Below, in pieces: positions 1-7,860 of a stretch of DNA of 35,699 nucleotides. The stretch lies in NCBI GenBank assembly GCA_903895255.1, contig CAITTG010000095.1:1-35699 (forward strand), read 5' to 3'. The first letter of the stretch is position 1; every line of letters starts with the position of its first letter. This stretch comes from an uncultured Verrucomicrobia subdivision 3 bacterium (GTDB lineage: Bacteria; Verrucomicrobiota; Verrucomicrobiia; Limisphaerales; UBA11358). Under the pieces are notes generated by a model, which was not told where the DNA came from, made no database searches, and saw only the letters and a program-made list of their open reading frames with translations. The translations under genes and the position numbers were made by a program.

Positions 1-22
1 ACTCCACACAGCACGGATCATC

Positions 23-208
23 GCGCCCGAGACGGGCGCACTCCGGGGCGTTCCGCCACAACCGCCCGGCAAGCTAAGCTAGCCGTCGGAGAGACGCCGA
101 CTCGGACGCGATAAACCGTTCAACGACTAGCGCTCATCGAAACCGCCTGCGGCTCCACCCCGCACGCTTGCTTGCGCCCGAGACGGGCGCACTCCGGGGG
201 CGTTCCGC
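23..208. repeat. Two-copy REP-like hairpin repeat in the left-edge gene-free region
   Basis: A unit of about 34 bp occurs at 23-56 and again at 174-208, differing only by one extra G in the second copy. Each copy begins with a perfect 7-bp stem, GCGCCCG-aga-CGGGCGC, followed by 'actccgggg' and 'cgttccgc'. The copies are 151 bp apart in the same orientation. I see no credible gene in 1-351, so this stretch is probably a repeat-bearing spacer upstream of the Rieske gene. Confidence 0.7.
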
Positions 209-351
209 TATTGTATTCTAGTTTTAATTTCCCGTCGCTTCGACCAATGACCGGTCAAACTTCCCCTTGAACAAACTGCCGCTTCCCTGCACTTTATCCC
301 CGACGGTACGGGAACTATTAAGGAATTCCCGCATCCGAAGCGAATCTGACT

Positions 352-1371
352 ATGACGTTGCCGCGCAATTGCACGTTCACCGAGGCCGACTGGCTGGCCC
401 TGTCGCCCTTCTGGTATCCGGTCGCCTTTTCCCATGAGGTCACGGACCAACCCGTCGCCGCCCGCCTGCTGGATGAGCGCCTGGTGCTGTTCCGCACGGG
501 GGATGGCGCGGTGTCCGTCGCGCGCGATCTGTGCCTGCATCGCGGCGCGCCCTTAAGCTCCGGCCGCCTGGAAAACGGCGAACTGGTCTGCCACTACCAT
601 GGCTTTCGTTACAATGGTTGCGGCCAGTGCGTGGGCATCCCGGCGCATCCGAATGCGCCCATCCCGGCCAAATTAAAATTGGAAACCTACCCGGCCATGG
701 AACGCTACGGACTCATCTGGACCCGCCTGCGCGACAACGGTCCCTCACCCTTCCCCGAATTCCACGAATGGGACGATCCCAATTATTTGCGGGTGCTCCC
801 CAATAGCGTGGACCTCGCGGCCGCCGCCGGCCGGCAGATGGAAGGGTTTCTGGATGTCAGCCACTTCGCCTTTGTCCACGTCGCCTCGTTTGGCGAGGTG
901 GATAATCCCGAGGTGCCCAATTATCCCGTGGAACTGACCCCGGCGGGGTTTCGGGCGGATTATGTCAGCACCGTGAGCAATTATCCGGTGCATCTCAAGC
1001 ACTTGAATCCCCCCGGCTTTCAGTGGCGGCGGCTTTTTGAAACCTGGCTGCCGTTTACCGCCAAGCTCACCGTCTTCTTCCCCAATGACGGCCGGCTCCA
1101 CATCCTCAACGCCGCCTCCCCCGTCTCCGCCCGCAAGACGCGCGTCTTCGTTCCCATCTGCCGGAACTTCGACAAAGACGCCCCGTTGCAAGCCACACTG
1201 GATTTCAACCATCAGGTCTTCGCCGAGGACAAGGAAATTGTGGAAACGCAATACCCCGAGGATTTGCCGATTGATTTGCAGGAGGAAGTCCACATCCGCG
1301 CTGACAAAAGCTCCATCACCTACCGCCAGGGCCTCGCCAAACTCGGTCTGGGTCGCCTGTACACAGCGTAA
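352..1371 (+). CDS. Rieske 2Fe-2S ring-hydroxylating oxygenase, alpha-subunit type
   Basis: This 339-residue protein looks like the terminal oxygenase component of a Rieske non-heme iron oxygenase, which uses O2 and reducing equivalents to hydroxylate, demethylate or desaturate a substrate. The Rieske cluster ligands are visible as C61-x-H63 and C80-x2-H83 (CLHRG ... CHYHG) with normal spacing. Around residues 162-175 the segment 'GFLDVSHFAFVH' matches the mononuclear-iron site (D/N..H...H) of the VanA/phthalate-dioxygenase-like group. The length fits single-component-type alpha subunits of about 340-350 residues. No reductase or ferredoxin gene is next to it, so the electron donor must be encoded elsewhere. 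The ATG at 352 is the first in frame before the Rieske domain; no strong ribosome site is visible. The substrate cannot be told from sequence. Confidence 0.88.
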   Translation: MTLPRNCTFTEADWLALSPFWYPVAFSHEVTDQPVAARLLDERLVLFRTGDGAVSVARDLCLHRGAPLSSGRLENGELVCHYHGFRYNGCGQCVGIPAHPNAPIPAKLKLETYPAMERYGLIWTRLRDNGPSPFPEFHEWDDPNYLRVLPNSVDLAAAAGRQMEGFLDVSHFAFVHVASFGEVDNPEVPNYPVELTPAGFRADYVSTVSNYPVHLKHLNPPGFQWRRLFETWLPFTAKLTVFFPNDGRLHILNAASPVSARKTRVFVPICRNFDKDAPLQATLDFNHQVFAEDKEIVETQYPEDLPIDLQEEVHIRADKSSITYRQGLAKLGLGRLYTA

Positions 1372-1443
1372 ATCCCGCTTTTACCATGGGGCGACAGGCT
1401 TTTAGGCGGCTGGCCCGCCCCGAAAAATATTTTTAAAAAATTT

Positions 1444-1472
1444 GGACCCTGGACAGCCGTTGTCCAGGGTCC
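1444..1472. terminator. Perfect 12-bp stem hairpin next to an A/T tract
   Basis: GGACCCTGGACA, loop gccgt, TGTCCAGGGTCC forms a perfect 12-bp stem. It lies between the Rieske gene (ends 1371) and the DUF255 gene (starts 1669). The A/T-rich tract (1424-1443) lies on its left. A minus-strand transcript would therefore carry the stem followed by a run of U, as in an intrinsic terminator, but no minus-strand gene ends here. For the plus strand there is no U run after the stem. It may act as a bidirectional transcription barrier or be a repeat. Confidence 0.45.
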
Positions 1473-1668
1473 CCCGGTAAACTCGGGCGTGATGAATGTC
1501 GCCATGACAAACTGGAACATGCTCCCGGTCAAAAGCCAGCGGGGGTTCGTTACCCCACCCACCTGGGTGGCCGCGCCCACCCGCGGGACAAATCTTCAAG
1601 ATTCGCGAACTTTTTTACCGTACCCTTTCAATTTGCCCCCCGTTCCTCCGGCCATTATCTTCCCGCCC

Positions 1669-3726
1669 ATGTCTGTCCGCCACACCAATGAACTGGCCCG
1701 CGAGAAATCACCGTACCTGCTGCAGCACGCGCACAACCCGGTGGACTGGCATGCGTGGAATGCGGCCGCCTTCGCCCGCGCCCGCGCCGAGAACAAGCCC
1801 ATCTTCCTGAGCATCGGCTACTCCACCTGCCACTGGTGCCACGTCATGGAACGCGAAACCTTCGAGAGCGAGGTCATCGGCAATTACCTGCGCGACCATT
1901 TCATCAGCATCAAAGTGGACCGCGAGGAACGGCCGGACGTGGACAAAATCTACATGACTTTTGTCCAGTCCACCACCGGCTCCGGCGGCTGGCCGTTGAC
2001 GGTCTTTTTGACCCCCGAGCTCAAACCCTTTTTCGGCGGCACCTACTTCCCGCCGGAGAGCCGGCATGGCCGCCCCGGCTTCCGCCAAATCCTCGAACAG
2101 ATCCATGAAGTCTGGCAAACCCGGCACGGCGAGGTGATGGATTCCGCCGCCGAAATGGCCGCCCGGCTGGAGCTCGCCACCCAAACCGTGGCGGCTTCCG
2201 GTCCGCTCACCGCCGAGCTCCTGCGCCACGCGGGGCTGGGTTTCAAGCGGATGTTTGATCCGGAAAATGGCGGCTTTGGCGATGCGCCCAAATTTCCGCA
2301 ACCGAGCATCCCCTCCGCCCTGCTGCGCTACGGCCGCCGCTTTCAAGACGAGGAAGCCTGGCGCATGGTGCTCGCCACCTGCGATCACATGGCCGCCGGC
2401 GGCATCAACGATCAGCTCGGTGGCGGCTTTTCCCGCTATGCCGTGGACGCTGAATGGCTGGTGCCGCATTTTGAGAAGATGCTCTACGATAACGCGCAAC
2501 TGGCGCAGTTGTACCTCGACGCCCACTTGATCAGTCCGCAGAACGGGAAGCATGCCGCCGTGGCGCGCGAGATTCTGGATTACGTTCTGCGCGACATGAC
2601 CCATCCCGACGGCGGCTTCTACTCGGCCGAGGACGCCGACAGCGAAGGCCACGAGGGCAAATTTTACTGCTGGACGCGCACCGAGCTGGCGCAGTTGCTC
2701 AGTCCGGAGGAATTCAAAGTCGCCGACCGTTATTTCGGCCTGACCGATCAAGGCAATTTCACCGACCACAGCCATCCCGCGCCCCTGCCGCAGCAGAATG
2801 TGCTGAGCGTGGTGGCTCCGGCGCTCACGGCGGCGGAGCGGGAACTCCTCGCCGCCGCCAAAGCGAAAATGCTCGCCGCGCGCGCCCGGCGCATCCGTCC
2901 GCATCTGGACGACAAAATTCTGACCTCGTGGAACGGCCTCATGCTCGGCGCCTTCGCCCGGGCGTATGCGGTACTGGGCGAGGAAAAATACCGCCGCGCC
3001 GCCGAGCGCAATGTGGCGTTCATCCAGGCGAAATTATGGCAGCCGCCTGGAGTCACGGGGACCGGCACCTTGTTCCACCGCTGGCGCGATGGCGAGCACG
3101 ACCACGTCCAGTTGCTGGAAGCGTATGCCTTCCAACTCGCCGGGGTGGTGGAGTTATACGAGGCCACGCTGGAGCCCGCCCATCTGGAATTTGCCATCGC
3201 CCTGGCGGAGGCCCTCCTTGAAAAATTCTTTGATCCCGAGCACGGCGGTTTCTGGCAGAGCGGTGGCGGGGCCAGTGACTTGATTATGCGGGTGAAGGAC
3301 GATTACGACGGCGCGGAACCCTCCGGCAACTCCGTGGCCACCCTGGCCCTGCTCAAACTGGCGGCCATCACCGGGCGCGACAAGTTCCGCTTCCCGGCCA
3401 ACGCCACCCTGGAACATTTTGCCGTCCGCCTGACGAAAGTTCCCCAAGCCGTGCCCTTCCTGCTGCACTCGCTGGATTTCTGGCTCAATGAACCCCGCCG
3501 CGTGGTCATCGCGGGCGATCCGGCAGCGCCGGCGGCCCAAGCCTTGATCCGAGCCGCCCACTCGGTTTATCAACCGAATAAAGTCGTGCTGGGCAATCGT
3601 GGCCTGGTGGAACCCTTCGCCCAAACCCTGCCCGCTCCGGCGGGCCCGATGGCGTATCTCTGCACGGGCACGGCGTGTCAGCCACCGACCAGTGACCCGG
3701 CGACGGTGGCGGCGGGATTGGCGTAA
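1669..3726 (+). CDS. DUF255 protein: thioredoxin-fold domain plus alpha/alpha-barrel (YyaL/SPATA20 family)
   Basis: This is a 685-residue member of the YyaL/spermatogenesis-associated protein 20 family. The N-terminus has the family signature '[14 protein letters not shown]' followed by 'STCHWCHVM', giving a thioredoxin-like C54-x2-C57 pair. 'DREERPDVD' and '[11 protein letters not shown]' follow, also typical of the family. From about residue 200 onward the sequence resembles an (alpha/alpha)6 glycosidase/epimerase-like barrel ('[29 protein letters not shown]', read in parts). The reading frame is open further upstream to 1489, but that 60-residue extension is proline-rich and not family-like, so the ATG at 1669 is chosen. 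The biochemical activity of the family is not established; a redox or sugar-related role is inferred from folds only. Confidence 0.9.
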   Translation: MSVRHTNELAREKSPYLLQHAHNPVDWHAWNAAAFARARAENKPIFLSIGYSTCHWCHVMERETFESEVIGNYLRDHFISIKVDREERPDVDKIYMTFVQSTTGSGGWPLTVFLTPELKPFFGGTYFPPESRHGRPGFRQILEQIHEVWQTRHGEVMDSAAEMAARLELATQTVAASGPLTAELLRHAGLGFKRMFDPENGGFGDAPKFPQPSIPSALLRYGRRFQDEEAWRMVLATCDHMAAGGINDQLGGGFSRYAVDAEWLVPHFEKMLYDNAQLAQLYLDAHLISPQNGKHAAVAREILDYVLRDMTHPDGGFYSAEDADSEGHEGKFYCWTRTELAQLLSPEEFKVADRYFGLTDQGNFTDHSHPAPLPQQNVLSVVAPALTAAERELLAAAKAKMLAARARRIRPHLDDKILTSWNGLMLGAFARAYAVLGEEKYRRAAERNVAFIQAKLWQPPGVTGTGTLFHRWRDGEHDHVQLLEAYAFQLAGVVELYEATLEPAHLEFAIALAEALLEKFFDPEHGGFWQSGGGASDLIMRVKDDYDGAEPSGNSVATLALLKLAAITGRDKFRFPANATLEHFAVRLTKVPQAVPFLLHSLDFWLNEPRRVVIAGDPAAPAAQALIRAAHSVYQPNKVVLGNRGLVEPFAQTLPAPAGPMAYLCTGTACQPPTSDPATVAAGLA

Positions 3727-3828
3727 GGCCCGGGGATGCTGTTCGATTCTAGGCAGACTGCGCAAAAAAGACTGCCGTTGCCGCCGCGAATTGCCTTAAA
3801 AGCGTCAAATTCCCCATGTTTTTGAAAG

Positions 3829-3844
3829 TGGCACAAGGCTTGCG
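3829..3844 (+). promoter_or_regulatory. Sigma-54 (RpoN) type -24/-12 promoter upstream of the phosphofructokinase gene
   Basis: TGGCACAAGGCTTGCG fits the consensus TGGCAC-R-N4-TTGC-W at every position except the last. The GG and GC dinucleotides have correct -24/-12 spacing. It lies 110 bp upstream of the ATG at 3954, in a spacer with no gene. Sigma-54 promoters need an activator of the AAA+ family; no such gene is in the window. Confidence 0.55.
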
Positions 3845-3953
3845 TCCAACTCGACAAAAAATAGTTGAACTACCGGTCGGGATTCGGGGAAAGACGCGCG
3901 GTGGCCCGTGTGCATTTCCTCCCGGCCGGCCCAGGCAAGCTCACTAATCATAC

Positions 3954-5351
3954 ATGAAACGGATCGGCATTCTCACTGCGGGCGGCGACACCCCGGCCCT
4001 TAACGCGACCATCCACGGGGTCGTCACCCGGGCCAATGAACTCAAAGTGGAGGTCATCGGCCTCATCAAAGGGTTTAACTGCCTCTTCAATCCCCGGGTG
4101 CCGCACGTGCACCTCAACCCGCTCTTCCAGGAAATCCCGGAATTGGACCCCTCGAAAGGTGGAACCCTGATTGGTTCCTCCCGCGATTTCGTTGACCCCG
4201 AGAAAAAGGAGGATCTGGACATGGTTGCCTCCCGTTTGAAAAAACTGGGGATTGAGGGGCTGATCTGCGTGGGTGGCGACGGCACGTTAAATGGTCTGCA
4301 ACCGCTGGCGGAGCGCCTGCCGGTGGTGCTGGCGCCCAAGACCATTGATAATGATTTGGGACTGAATTACGCCAGTGAGCCGGATGAATTTGTGCGGGCG
4401 GCCGATCCCACGGCCAGGTCGGGATACCGCTACAAACAGACGGAGTCGCGGGCGGTGTTTGACCTGAACCACATTATTAATTACGTCACGCCGGGTTACG
4501 CCACCGCCGTCTTTGTGTCGGCCAGCGGTGTGGAACGCATTCGCACCACGGCGGAAAGCCATCGCCGGATCGCCATCATTGAAGTCATGGGCCGTCATTC
4601 CGGCTATCTCGCCCTCGGCTCGGCCTATGGCCAGCCGGATATTATTTTGGTGCCGGAAATCGCCCCGGACCTGGAGTTGCTGGTTGCCCAGGTCAAGCAC
4701 CTGTACGACTTGCAGAAAAACGTGGTGATTGTCTGCGGCGAAGGCATTGTGGATGAGCAGGGGCGCGAACTCGGCGCGGAATCCAAATCCACCGATCCGG
4801 CGGGCAACCTTGTCTTGAGCGGAGCCGCGGAAGCCTTGCGCAACAAGCTCATCCAGATGATCGGCGACAAATATTTTCAACTGTACCGCCGGGGTGATTC
4901 CGCCAAGGAAGCGATCTTTACCCGCAAAGTGGGGCACACCCAGCGCGGGGGCCGGCCCATTTTATTCGACCGCTTTTATGCCGCCATGCAAGGGGCGAAG
5001 GCCACGGACTTGCTGATCGAGGGCCGCAACAATGCCGTTTCCGTGTTGCAGTATCACAGCGCGCGCGGTTTTTATGTGGAGGGCTACGATGCGAACCGCT
5101 TCCGCGACCGCTGGGGTTTGATTCATGCCCGGAAAATGCATCCGTCGCTGTACGATCCCAAGCTCATGAAGCCCTCCAAACTGGGGATGGAATATCTGCT
5201 GCCCATTTTTACGGATGCCATCGGCCTGGACGACATGGAGCACATGCGCCGCACGCTCTTCGCGCCGGGCAACCTCTCCCAGCCCTATCATTCCATTAAC
5301 ACGGACGTGCACAAGCGCATCCGTTACCTGCAGGAAGCGGCGGCGAAATAA
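3954..5351 (+). CDS. pfkA: 6-phosphofructokinase (PfkA family; ATP- or PPi-dependent)
   Basis: The enzyme phosphorylates fructose 6-phosphate to fructose 1,6-bisphosphate, the committing step of glycolysis. The N-terminus 'GILTAGGDTPALNA' is the nucleotide/PPi-binding loop. GGDGT near residue 107 and PKTIDND near residue 128 form the active site, and 'MGRHSGYLAL' is the sugar-phosphate loop. The residue after GGD is Gly (ATP-type), whereas the Lys in PKTIDND is the residue found in PPi enzymes and in the plant/trypanosome-like ATP enzymes. The Gly favours ATP as donor, but only an assay would settle it. At 465 residues it is longer than the 320-residue E. coli enzyme, with a C-terminal extension. 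The start ATG at 3954 sits directly before the P-loop-like motif. A sigma-54-like promoter precedes it and a hairpin follows it. Confidence 0.92.
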   Translation: MKRIGILTAGGDTPALNATIHGVVTRANELKVEVIGLIKGFNCLFNPRVPHVHLNPLFQEIPELDPSKGGTLIGSSRDFVDPEKKEDLDMVASRLKKLGIEGLICVGGDGTLNGLQPLAERLPVVLAPKTIDNDLGLNYASEPDEFVRAADPTARSGYRYKQTESRAVFDLNHIINYVTPGYATAVFVSASGVERIRTTAESHRRIAIIEVMGRHSGYLALGSAYGQPDIILVPEIAPDLELLVAQVKHLYDLQKNVVIVCGEGIVDEQGRELGAESKSTDPAGNLVLSGAAEALRNKLIQMIGDKYFQLYRRGDSAKEAIFTRKVGHTQRGGRPILFDRFYAAMQGAKATDLLIEGRNNAVSVLQYHSARGFYVEGYDANRFRDRWGLIHARKMHPSLYDPKLMKPSKLGMEYLLPIFTDAIGLDDMEHMRRTLFAPGNLSQPYHSINTDVHKRIRYLQEAAAK

Positions 5352-5360
5352 GCTGAGGAA

Positions 5361-5382
5361 CTGACCCGGATGGCCGGGTCAG
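5361..5382. terminator. Hairpin shared by convergent genes (pfkA and the RDQ-repeat gene)
   Basis: CTGACCCGG, loop atgg, CCGGGTCAG makes a perfect 9-bp stem between the pfkA stop (5351) and the stop codon of the convergent minus-strand gene (5379-5381), which lies inside the right arm. The U tracts on either side are weak, so termination strength is uncertain, but the position suits a bidirectional terminator. Confidence 0.55.
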
Positions 5383-6593
5383 TCAATATATTCGCGCGAT
5401 TCGGTGGGGCGGGACTGGTCCTCCCGGCCTTCATGGTGAGCGGGTTCGTCATGAGTTTCCTCGTGGTGAGCGGGCTCGCACGGGGAGGATTCGGCACCCG
5501 CTGGTTCAACGGCAATGGGTTCGCGGAAATTCTGGTCGCGCTGGCCGGGTTCCGGGGCGTGCGGTTCCTCGGCCACCGTTTCACGCGGAGCTTGTTCGCG
5601 GGGACCCTGATCGCGTTGATCGCGCTGGTCTCTTTGATCACGCTGGCCACCTTGCTGACGATTGCCTTGATCCCGGTTGCCCTGGTTGCGATTCCCTTGA
5701 AAGCGCTGACCCTGGTCGCGGTTGCCTTGGTTGCGGTTCCCCTGATCGCGGCCGCCCTGGTCGCGAGCGTCCCGCTGGTCTCTTGAATCGCGGGGTTCAC
5801 GCTGGTCGCGGGAATCCCGCTGGTCGCGTTGATCTCTTTGACCGTATTCGCGCGGTGCATTTTCGCGCTGGCTGGGTTCGCGGGGCTCATCCCGGCGGCT
5901 GCGCGGGGCGAGGTTTTGAAATTGGCGCAGGGCGCGGCGCAGGGATTCGATTTCCCGTTCATCCGCCAGCTTCTGGCGTTCGGCGATTTCCACCAATTCG
6001 AGGATCTCATCCATCTGGTCCAGCGCGTCGCGCAAGCCATCGACGATTTTGGTGACGGCCTCAATGGCCTCGCTGACTGCAGAGGCGGGGGCCGGGCGGA
6101 AAGGCCGGGCGGGGGTGTACGGCACGGAGGCCGGGCGCGGCGCGACGGGTTGGGCGGCCGGACGGGCCGGGGAACGGGACTCCTCGGCGGCGGGCGCCCC
6201 GGCTTCAACGGGCTGGCTTACCTCGGCGGCCGGACTTTCAAACGGTTGATTGGGCTCCGAGGCGGTGGGAAGCGCGGACGGTTCAGCCGGGGACTCGAAC
6301 CCCGCAGCTTGGGGCTCGGCGTCTTCCGCCAGGCGGTGGCCATTTTCTTCAAGGCCGGCTTCGGGCGATTGCATATCAGGAGATTGTTCTGCCAGATCCC
6401 GGTCTTCGAGCGGGAGGTCCTGGCCTGGTTCGGGTTCGGGCTCCGACGTTCCGGGGGCGGACAGCGGGGCGGGGCTCCGGCGCGGACCGCGGGACCGACC
6501 GCGACCGCCACGCCGACCACGCCGCCGACTGGCCCCCAAAACTTTGGGTGCTTCGGGCCGTTTATTGTCAACTGGTTGTTCCTCTGGGGACAT
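5379..6593 (-). CDS. Low-complexity, disordered Arg-Asp-Gln repeat protein
   Basis: I do not recognise a family. The ATG at 6593 gives 404 residues (MSPEEQPVDN...). A TTG at 6638, directly after the FIST stop, would add 15. The order is: a basic Arg/Gly patch (RRRGRRGGRGRSRGPRR), a long acidic/Pro/Ala-rich linker, one predicted helix or coiled coil of about 55 residues ('AVSEAIEAVTKIVDGL ... ESLRRALRQF'), then a tract of RDQ, RDS, GNRDQ and GNRNQ repeats of about 100 residues, and an acidic His/Glu tail ending in REYID. The repeat is also visible in DNA as short tandem units across about 5600-5830. The composition suggests a nucleic-acid-binding or condensate-type scaffold, but that is inference. 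It is the third gene of the lysA-FIST group and ends in a shared hairpin. Confidence 0.72.
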   Translation of the reverse strand: MSPEEQPVDNKRPEAPKVLGASRRRGRRGGRGRSRGPRRSPAPLSAPGTSEPEPEPGQDLPLEDRDLAEQSPDMQSPEAGLEENGHRLAEDAEPQAAGFESPAEPSALPTASEPNQPFESPAAEVSQPVEAGAPAAEESRSPARPAAQPVAPRPASVPYTPARPFRPAPASAVSEAIEAVTKIVDGLRDALDQMDEILELVEIAERQKLADEREIESLRRALRQFQNLAPRSRRDEPREPSQRENAPREYGQRDQRDQRDSRDQREPRDSRDQRDARDQGGRDQGNRNQGNRDQGQRFQGNRNQGNRDQGNRQQGGQRDQRDQRDQRDQGPREQAPRETVAEEPHAPEPGQRDQNFREPIAVEPAGAESSPCEPAHHEETHDEPAHHEGREDQSRPTESREYID

Positions 6594-6638
6594 TTCCAGG
6601 AAGATATTGGCTGGCTGGCGGCCAAAAGCAAAGGCCAA

Positions 6639-7856
6639 TTATTGGCCCGGGGCCGCCGGCTGCGGTTTTTGCACGAACAACGCGAGGGAGGCGGTGAAGC
6701 CGTGCAGGTAGTTTTTTTCGCCCACCGGGCCGATTTCGCCGTTGCAGAAAAAGCCCGCCAGTCCCAGCGGGCCAAGGCAACGCTGGATGATTTCGACGTC
6801 ATGGTTGGCCCGGCCAAACAGGTGCTGGCCCCGGCCATTGCAGCAGCACAGGCAGCCGCCGTAAACGGTGGCCCCCGCGAGTTTTTCCTTGGAGAGGCCC
6901 AGCAGTTCAGTCATGTCCTCCGTGGCCGCCGCCGCGTCGCGTCGTTGAAATTGCATCGTCTGGCCGGTGCGGGGCATGGCCCCCACCGCCAGCACGCCGG
7001 ATTTGGGGTCGCCCCCGATCAGATTGCGCACCAAAAAATCGCCCCGGTGGAATTCCTCCAAGTATTCATTCACCACCAGCCCGATAAACAGGTTGCCCTG
7101 CGCTTTGCGTTGCTCCTCCGGCGGCAGCTTTTGAAAGGTCTCCGCCAGCACCGAATAGGCCGGTCGGTTCCCGATATTATGAATCAGATTTTGCTCCACC
7201 CGGGTGAGCGTCCAAGTTTCGCCAATGGGGGTGCACCCCTGCGAAATCACCCCGGTGAGCAGCACGTCCCCGCCAATCGCGACGGCCACCCCGCCTTCCT
7301 CGTACACCTCGCCATTGAGGTAAACCTGGGCGAGCGGCTCCGGAAAATTGCCACTGGCCAGCCCGCCAAAGACCGGCAGGCCGGCATAAGCCTGATTCCA
7401 GCCCTTGATCCAGCTTTCCGAATCCATGTGGAAAGGATCCACGAAGGCCAGCCAGCCGTTGGTTTGGGCTGGAAGGACGCCCGTTGCCTCCGGCCAGTAG
7501 GCGGCCGCCTCATCGCCCGCCGCCTCGACTTGGGGCTGGGAGAAATAAGTCCCCTTCAAGGTCGCGCCGGGCAGTGAATACAGGGCCAGCACCAGCCCGG
7601 ATGAATTCTCGATTTCCTCCCCCCCGGCAATCAGGCCGTGGCTCGAGCAGCCGGCCAGCAGGGGGATTTTTGCGTGCACGCGCAGCACTTCCAGGGCTTG
7701 CGCGGCATGCGGGAAAAAATTGGGGGACATGAATACCAGGCCGAGCGTGACTTCGGGGGCCAGCAGTTGGGCCCGGAGGTTTTCCGCCCAGACCCGCAGG
7801 CCGTCGTCGTCAAACTCGCCCCGCCAGTGCGCCACCACTGAGTATTCAGTTTTCAC
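6639..7856 (-). CDS. FIST-domain sensory protein (FIST N and FIST C)
   Basis: This 405-residue protein matches the FIST family, proposed to bind small ligands such as amino acids and feed signal-transduction pathways. Visible family features are the N-terminal 'LGLVFMSPNFFP' strand-loop, 'IPLLAGCSSHGLI' at about residues 64-76, 'GWLAFVDPF', 'PVFGGLASGNF' and, in the C-terminal part, 'GCTPIGETWTLTR' and 'FFCNGEIGPVG'. It is a stand-alone FIST protein with no kinase, GGDEF or methyl-acceptor domain fused to it. It starts 4 nt after the lysA stop, so the two are almost certainly co-transcribed; pairing a ligand sensor with the last step of lysine synthesis is suggestive but unproven. Its stop (6639-6641) adjoins the alternative TTG start of the next gene. 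Confidence 0.88.
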   Translation of the reverse strand: MKTEYSVVAHWRGEFDDDGLRVWAENLRAQLLAPEVTLGLVFMSPNFFPHAAQALEVLRVHAKIPLLAGCSSHGLIAGGEEIENSSGLVLALYSLPGATLKGTYFSQPQVEAAGDEAAAYWPEATGVLPAQTNGWLAFVDPFHMDSESWIKGWNQAYAGLPVFGGLASGNFPEPLAQVYLNGEVYEEGGVAVAIGGDVLLTGVISQGCTPIGETWTLTRVEQNLIHNIGNRPAYSVLAETFQKLPPEEQRKAQGNLFIGLVVNEYLEEFHRGDFLVRNLIGGDPKSGVLAVGAMPRTGQTMQFQRRDAAAATEDMTELLGLSKEKLAGATVYGGCLCCCNGRGQHLFGRANHDVEIIQRCLGPLGLAGFFCNGEIGPVGEKNYLHGFTASLALFVQKPQPAAPGQ

Positions 7857-7860
7857 AGTA

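Noticed and set aside
6280..6302. tRNA-like T-arm (GGGGTTCGAGTCCCC on the minus strand)
   Set aside because: It sits inside the RDQ-repeat gene, and no acceptor, D or anticodon arms can be built at the proper distance upstream. It is a chance match.
5829..7577. 582-codon plus-strand open frame
   Set aside because: It lies opposite the FIST gene and the RDQ-repeat gene. Both minus-strand frames are family-like or compositionally coherent, while this one has no recognisable domains and is a GC-rich shadow.
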